Assembly (NCBI GenBank): GCA_903813345.2
Contig: CAIIXF020000009.1
Location: 25,394,740 to 25,458,739 of the forward strand
DNA from: Owenia fusiformis
Lineage: Eukaryota; Annelida; Polychaeta; Sabellida; Oweniidae
DNA: 64,000 nucleotides
Direction: 5' to 3'
Below, piece by piece: positions 60,691-64,000 of this stretch (positions are counted from its first letter, which is position 1; the number at the start of each line of letters is the position of its first letter). The position numbers and the translations under genes were made by a program. The notes beneath the pieces are model-generated. The model made no database searches. It worked only from the letters and a program-made list of their open reading frames with translations, and had not been told where the DNA came from.

Positions 60691-60807
60691 AGAAAGATCA
60701 GATAGACCATCAATAGTCTTTCACAAGGCTGCATAAAACTCATGGGAAGAAAGAAGAAAGATCAGATAGACCATCAATAGTCTTTCACAAGGCTGCATAA
60801 AACTCAT
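60691..60807 (+). repeat. Direct duplication, about 53 bp x 2
   Basis: AGAAAGATCAGATAGACCAT through GGCTGCATAAAACTCAT occurs at 60691-60743 and again identically at 60755-60807, separated by a purine-rich spacer. Confidence 0.9.
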
Positions 60808-63316
60808 CCACCCCACTCCACCTACTAATATCCACACTTGCACAGGGTAAGAAAACAGACCATGTAGAGACTTATCACTGAAATTCCTGACATCTTTCAC
60901 ATGTCAACAGGTCAGCATATGAATGGACTCTGGTGTTTATATGTTTACCTTACCAGTTACAGTCACACTGAGGAACACCATAATAGCCGCTATCCTCCTG
61001 ATGATGGATTGCTTTTTGCAGCTTGTTGACAGAGGACCCAATTACGCATGATACTCCTACATTAAAGTAGTTCCACATGGTCACCATTCAACCTCTCATA
61101 GGTGACACTTCATAGCATTTTGTTTAACAAACTGCTTGTGGTCTAGGATTTAATTGAAGGCCTTATGATAGGATACAAATCAATTAATCTTGTTAAATGA
61201 AAACAAAGGCAAATACATATCTCTGGAACCAATTTACTTAGTTGAATGATCTCTGATCTGCTGATCGGCAACATATTGGTCATATAAGATAGTCCCCAGT
61301 TCAATTTGCAGAATGTTTGGGTTGGGCTGATAAATCTTGACTGTTTTGACAAGCACATTGTAACCATCAGTTACCTCATAGTAGTAGCTGTAGCAGTAAT
61401 TTCATGTATATGTTATTTTGCCTATTAGATTCAACACTACATTTGAAACATTTTTTTCACAAGTTTGACTTGCCCTACTATTTTATGAGAATATGATACT
61501 CAAACTTGTAGCCAAATCCTTCTGGCCAATAATCATTTCAAAATCATGCAGTTTTCACCATTCTGAGTACTTTTCAAATGATTTTTAGCTGAAGTTGTCA
61601 ACTGTGAATCTCCCTGGAATCTTTTGAAAAGTGACCCTCCCCTTGGCAAAAGCTGGCTACATGTCTGGTACTGCTAGCCTTTGGTTCTCAGGGCACAACA
61701 TATTCTCCAAGAGTATTTTGAATATTAATTTACAAATTCAGACTGTGTTTTGTAAGCATTAGACGCCTAGTTATCACATATCAGAGTTGTTCTGTAACTT
61801 TTGAACTTCTTGGATCATTTTCCAACTGTGGGAGTATAGTGTTTTGGAGTATTACGATACAAGGAGTGATGGCCTTATGAACTCCCAGGGTTAACCTTCA
61901 TATATCAAATCACTGAAGTTTTTTGTAAAAAACATTTTTGTTCCTGAAACTTGAGGATTATCACCCTTCTAATGAGATACAGTAAAACTTATAAAGGCAA
62001 ACACCCTGAATGTGCAACACTTTTAACCAGTGGCTGTGGCAGCATAATTATGGTAGATCATGGTCAAAAGGGGAGGTGTTATATAAATTTATCACTTGAA
62101 ACACCTCAGCATTGTGCTGAACTGCTACATATTTTATCATATGTGCATTTTCCACACAAGTTTAAACTTCAGAATCTTGTAATCGAACGGTTAAAAAATT
62201 CTAATATGGATGGCAGAGTCTAATGCTTGGTTAAATAACACCTTCTCTTGTATCAACATTTTCTTTGAAGATGAACAAGTGTTTTCACTGTGGCATAAAC
62301 CAAACCTGCGTGTCTGTAATAGCATGTACTCCCCAGATAATAAACATGAAGTTAGCCAACTTGTATTTTGTGATTACATATAGTCCTGCATCAAGACTCT
62401 GGCCAATGCCACATGTATAATGTGCCCTATGGTGTCTGTGTGAGATATGTAACTCAAATGAAAATGAAAAATGAAACTGAATATTTCAAAAACAGAAAAT
62501 AACATGGTAACCCTCCCTTCTCCACAAGTGTTTCTGAGTAAAAAGAATACAATGGCTACAATAGAATGCTGAAGGTACCAGGAGCTAGATATACATATAT
62601 AATAAGGACCTCATACTTTTCAACCTAGAAATTTCTAAATTCTGGGTTGATAGACCCTGCCTTAGATAGACAGCTACCGAATTCTATAATTTATCCTCAC
62701 TACCTTCACCTTAAGCTGTCAACACAGTTGTCAAGGAAACATCCCCCAGATAGAATCAACATGGAGATACAAGTCAAAATAACTTTCCCAAGATTAGAAT
62801 TACATTCCGGTCAACTCATTCCTCACTTATGTTACAGTATTACAATTGTAATATAATTTAAATTGAGTATATGCAAGGTTTCACAGTTAATCAAATTATC
62901 TCTTGAAATCACAGTATGACCAAATGGTGCTTTATCTATAGGTAATGTATAGCAATAGAGATAGACCCCACAAAGACCATTCTTAAAAATTTAATTTTCT
63001 CAGACAACCTCAGATTAAATTGGAAATTATATACTTGAAGTTCTGAATATTTCTACATCTTTATTATTTATATCTACAGTTAGCTGTACAGTGGAGATTC
63101 TAATCAGGTTATATAAACATTTTACTATTTTTAAACTCATCCTATGGACTGGAATACCATGTCACAGTGATACTGTACAGTGTAAAATATTGGTTAAGGG
63201 CCAGGGGTTACAGATAACCCAAGTATCACTTAGGAAAAATCATCAATTTCACAAGTTTCCCCTGACATACATTTAAATCCCACCATTACTGGAATGATGT
63301 TGTATCTACAAATGTA

Positions 63317-63474
63317 CAGTGAAACTTGAATATTTGAACTGCACCTCTCAATGTGAATACTTTATTCGGACCTGAATTTGTTATCTCATGTTGACTTACA
63401 TGTTTTTATAACACCTGCTAATCTGAACACTTTTGGCTGGTTCCTGCAGTGTTCGGACTAGACTGGTTTTACTG
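63317..63474 (+). repeat. Miniature element, TACAGTGAAACTTG family
   Basis: CAGTGAAACTTGAATATTTG at the left and GACTGGTTTTACTG at the right are imperfect inverses; a TA precedes the left end. Inner segments such as TTCGGACC and GTTCGGACTAG also repeat. Confidence 0.65.
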
Positions 63475-63609
63475 TTCATGTTTATATAGAAAACAAGCTA
63501 ATTAGTGTTAAACCTGGTATGTAATAATAATTAACAGAAAATGGCAATAAAATATCTTTAATTATGATGTTGAGGCATTCTATCAGTCGGTTCCCATATA
63601 TAACATGTA

Positions 63610-63846
63610 CAGTTGGGGACATAAATAAATGACAGGTGGATTTGCTGAAGTGAGGATTTCCCATGTTAAAAATAAGAGAATTTACAAGAGGCCATACATC
63701 AGTGGTTGAGATTATACAAAATGTAAAATATACAAATTTTAAGGGATATATATCTAGACAATATTGGAAATTATGGGCTTTCAGACCACCATAATTAGGA
63801 AATGGTGATCGAAAATCGACCTGTCATTTATTTTTGTCCCCAACTG
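63610..63846 (+). repeat. Tc1/mariner-like miniature element, 237 bp
   Basis: The inverted termini, CAGTTGGGGACATAAATAAA plus TGACAGGT, match with a single mismatch over 28 bp and are flanked by TA at 63608-63609 and 63847-63848. It has no coding capacity. Confidence 0.92.
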
Positions 63847-64000
63847 TATGAGCTCAAAGCATATAAACGGAATGTGAACTGAGCAATACATCTTCCTTAT
63901 GATGCTTGTCTAGTTCCTGTATAATACACAGAATGTAATTACAGACAACATACACTAGTCACAGTGTTATCAGCAATACAGCTTTATAACTAAGCTCAGT

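Larger units (their letters stand above)
54592..64000 (-). other. Upstream of the first visible LLGL exon: probable long intron
   Basis: The first visible exon starts in the middle of a codon and of the first propeller, so 5' exons must exist at higher coordinates. I found none in this 9.4 kb. The stretch contains repeats at 55209-55309, 55421-55575, 58690-58745, 60691-60807, 61500-61680, 63317-63474 and 63610-63846. No other gene is recognised, although a small or weakly conserved exon could be missed. Confidence 0.6.

Noticed and set aside
60954-61035. Candidate exon on the - strand (ends CDCN, donor GTAAGG) with a phase that fits the first visible LLGL exon
   Set aside because: Its translation does not resemble the expected LLGL sequence before the SVPDDF block, and no clear acceptor was found, so the phase match is likely chance.
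1-64000. tRNA or rRNA genes
   Set aside because: No cloverleaf with A and B boxes or rRNA core was noticed by eye; a tRNAscan or Rfam search would be needed to exclude them.

Overview
This window is metazoan nuclear DNA. It is AT-rich, its genes are split into many short exons with GT/AG boundaries, and its introns are full of short inverted-repeat transposons. The three large genes match conserved animal proteins, and the repeats (TA-flanked miniature elements, a Helitron-like family with a tandem-repeat core, and a GCCCGTAGCCAGG-type repeat) resemble those of marine invertebrates. A lophotrochozoan such as a mollusc is my best guess, but nothing here proves the phylum.

Layout. (1) 197-18377, + strand: the 3' part of TSC2 (tuberin) in 11 coding exons, including the whole RapGAP domain and the stop codon. 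Two other genes lie inside its introns. A small secreted protein gene (9329-10785, + strand) has its own TATA box and encodes a signal peptide, a six-cysteine segment, an RKRR cleavage site and two EF-hands. A single-exon DEG/ENaC-family channel (13969-15498) lies on the - strand. (2) 18378-24829: region between the convergent TSC2 and LUC7L genes, filled with transposons. (3) 24830-31670, - strand: complete LUC7L-like splicing factor in 9 coding exons, 397 aa. (4) 31671-35916: intergenic DNA with a likely LUC7L promoter, palindromes and a minisatellite. (5) 35917-54591, - strand: the 3' 18 exons of a lethal giant larvae homologue (LLGL), with an unusually long low-complexity tail; its N-terminal exons lie beyond the right edge. 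(6) 54592-64000: no convincing exon; most simply a long LLGL intron carrying repeats.

The large genes do separate jobs: TSC2 restrains Rheb/mTORC1, LUC7L acts in U1 snRNP 5' splice-site choice, and LLGL acts in cell polarity and is an aPKC substrate. The most unusual items are the nested EF-hand prepropeptide-like gene, the nested antisense channel with an altered HG motif, the expanded LLGL tail with a 30-bp coding tandem repeat, and a transposon family whose internal minisatellite ranges from no units to about 13 and is dense in AGGTCA half-sites.
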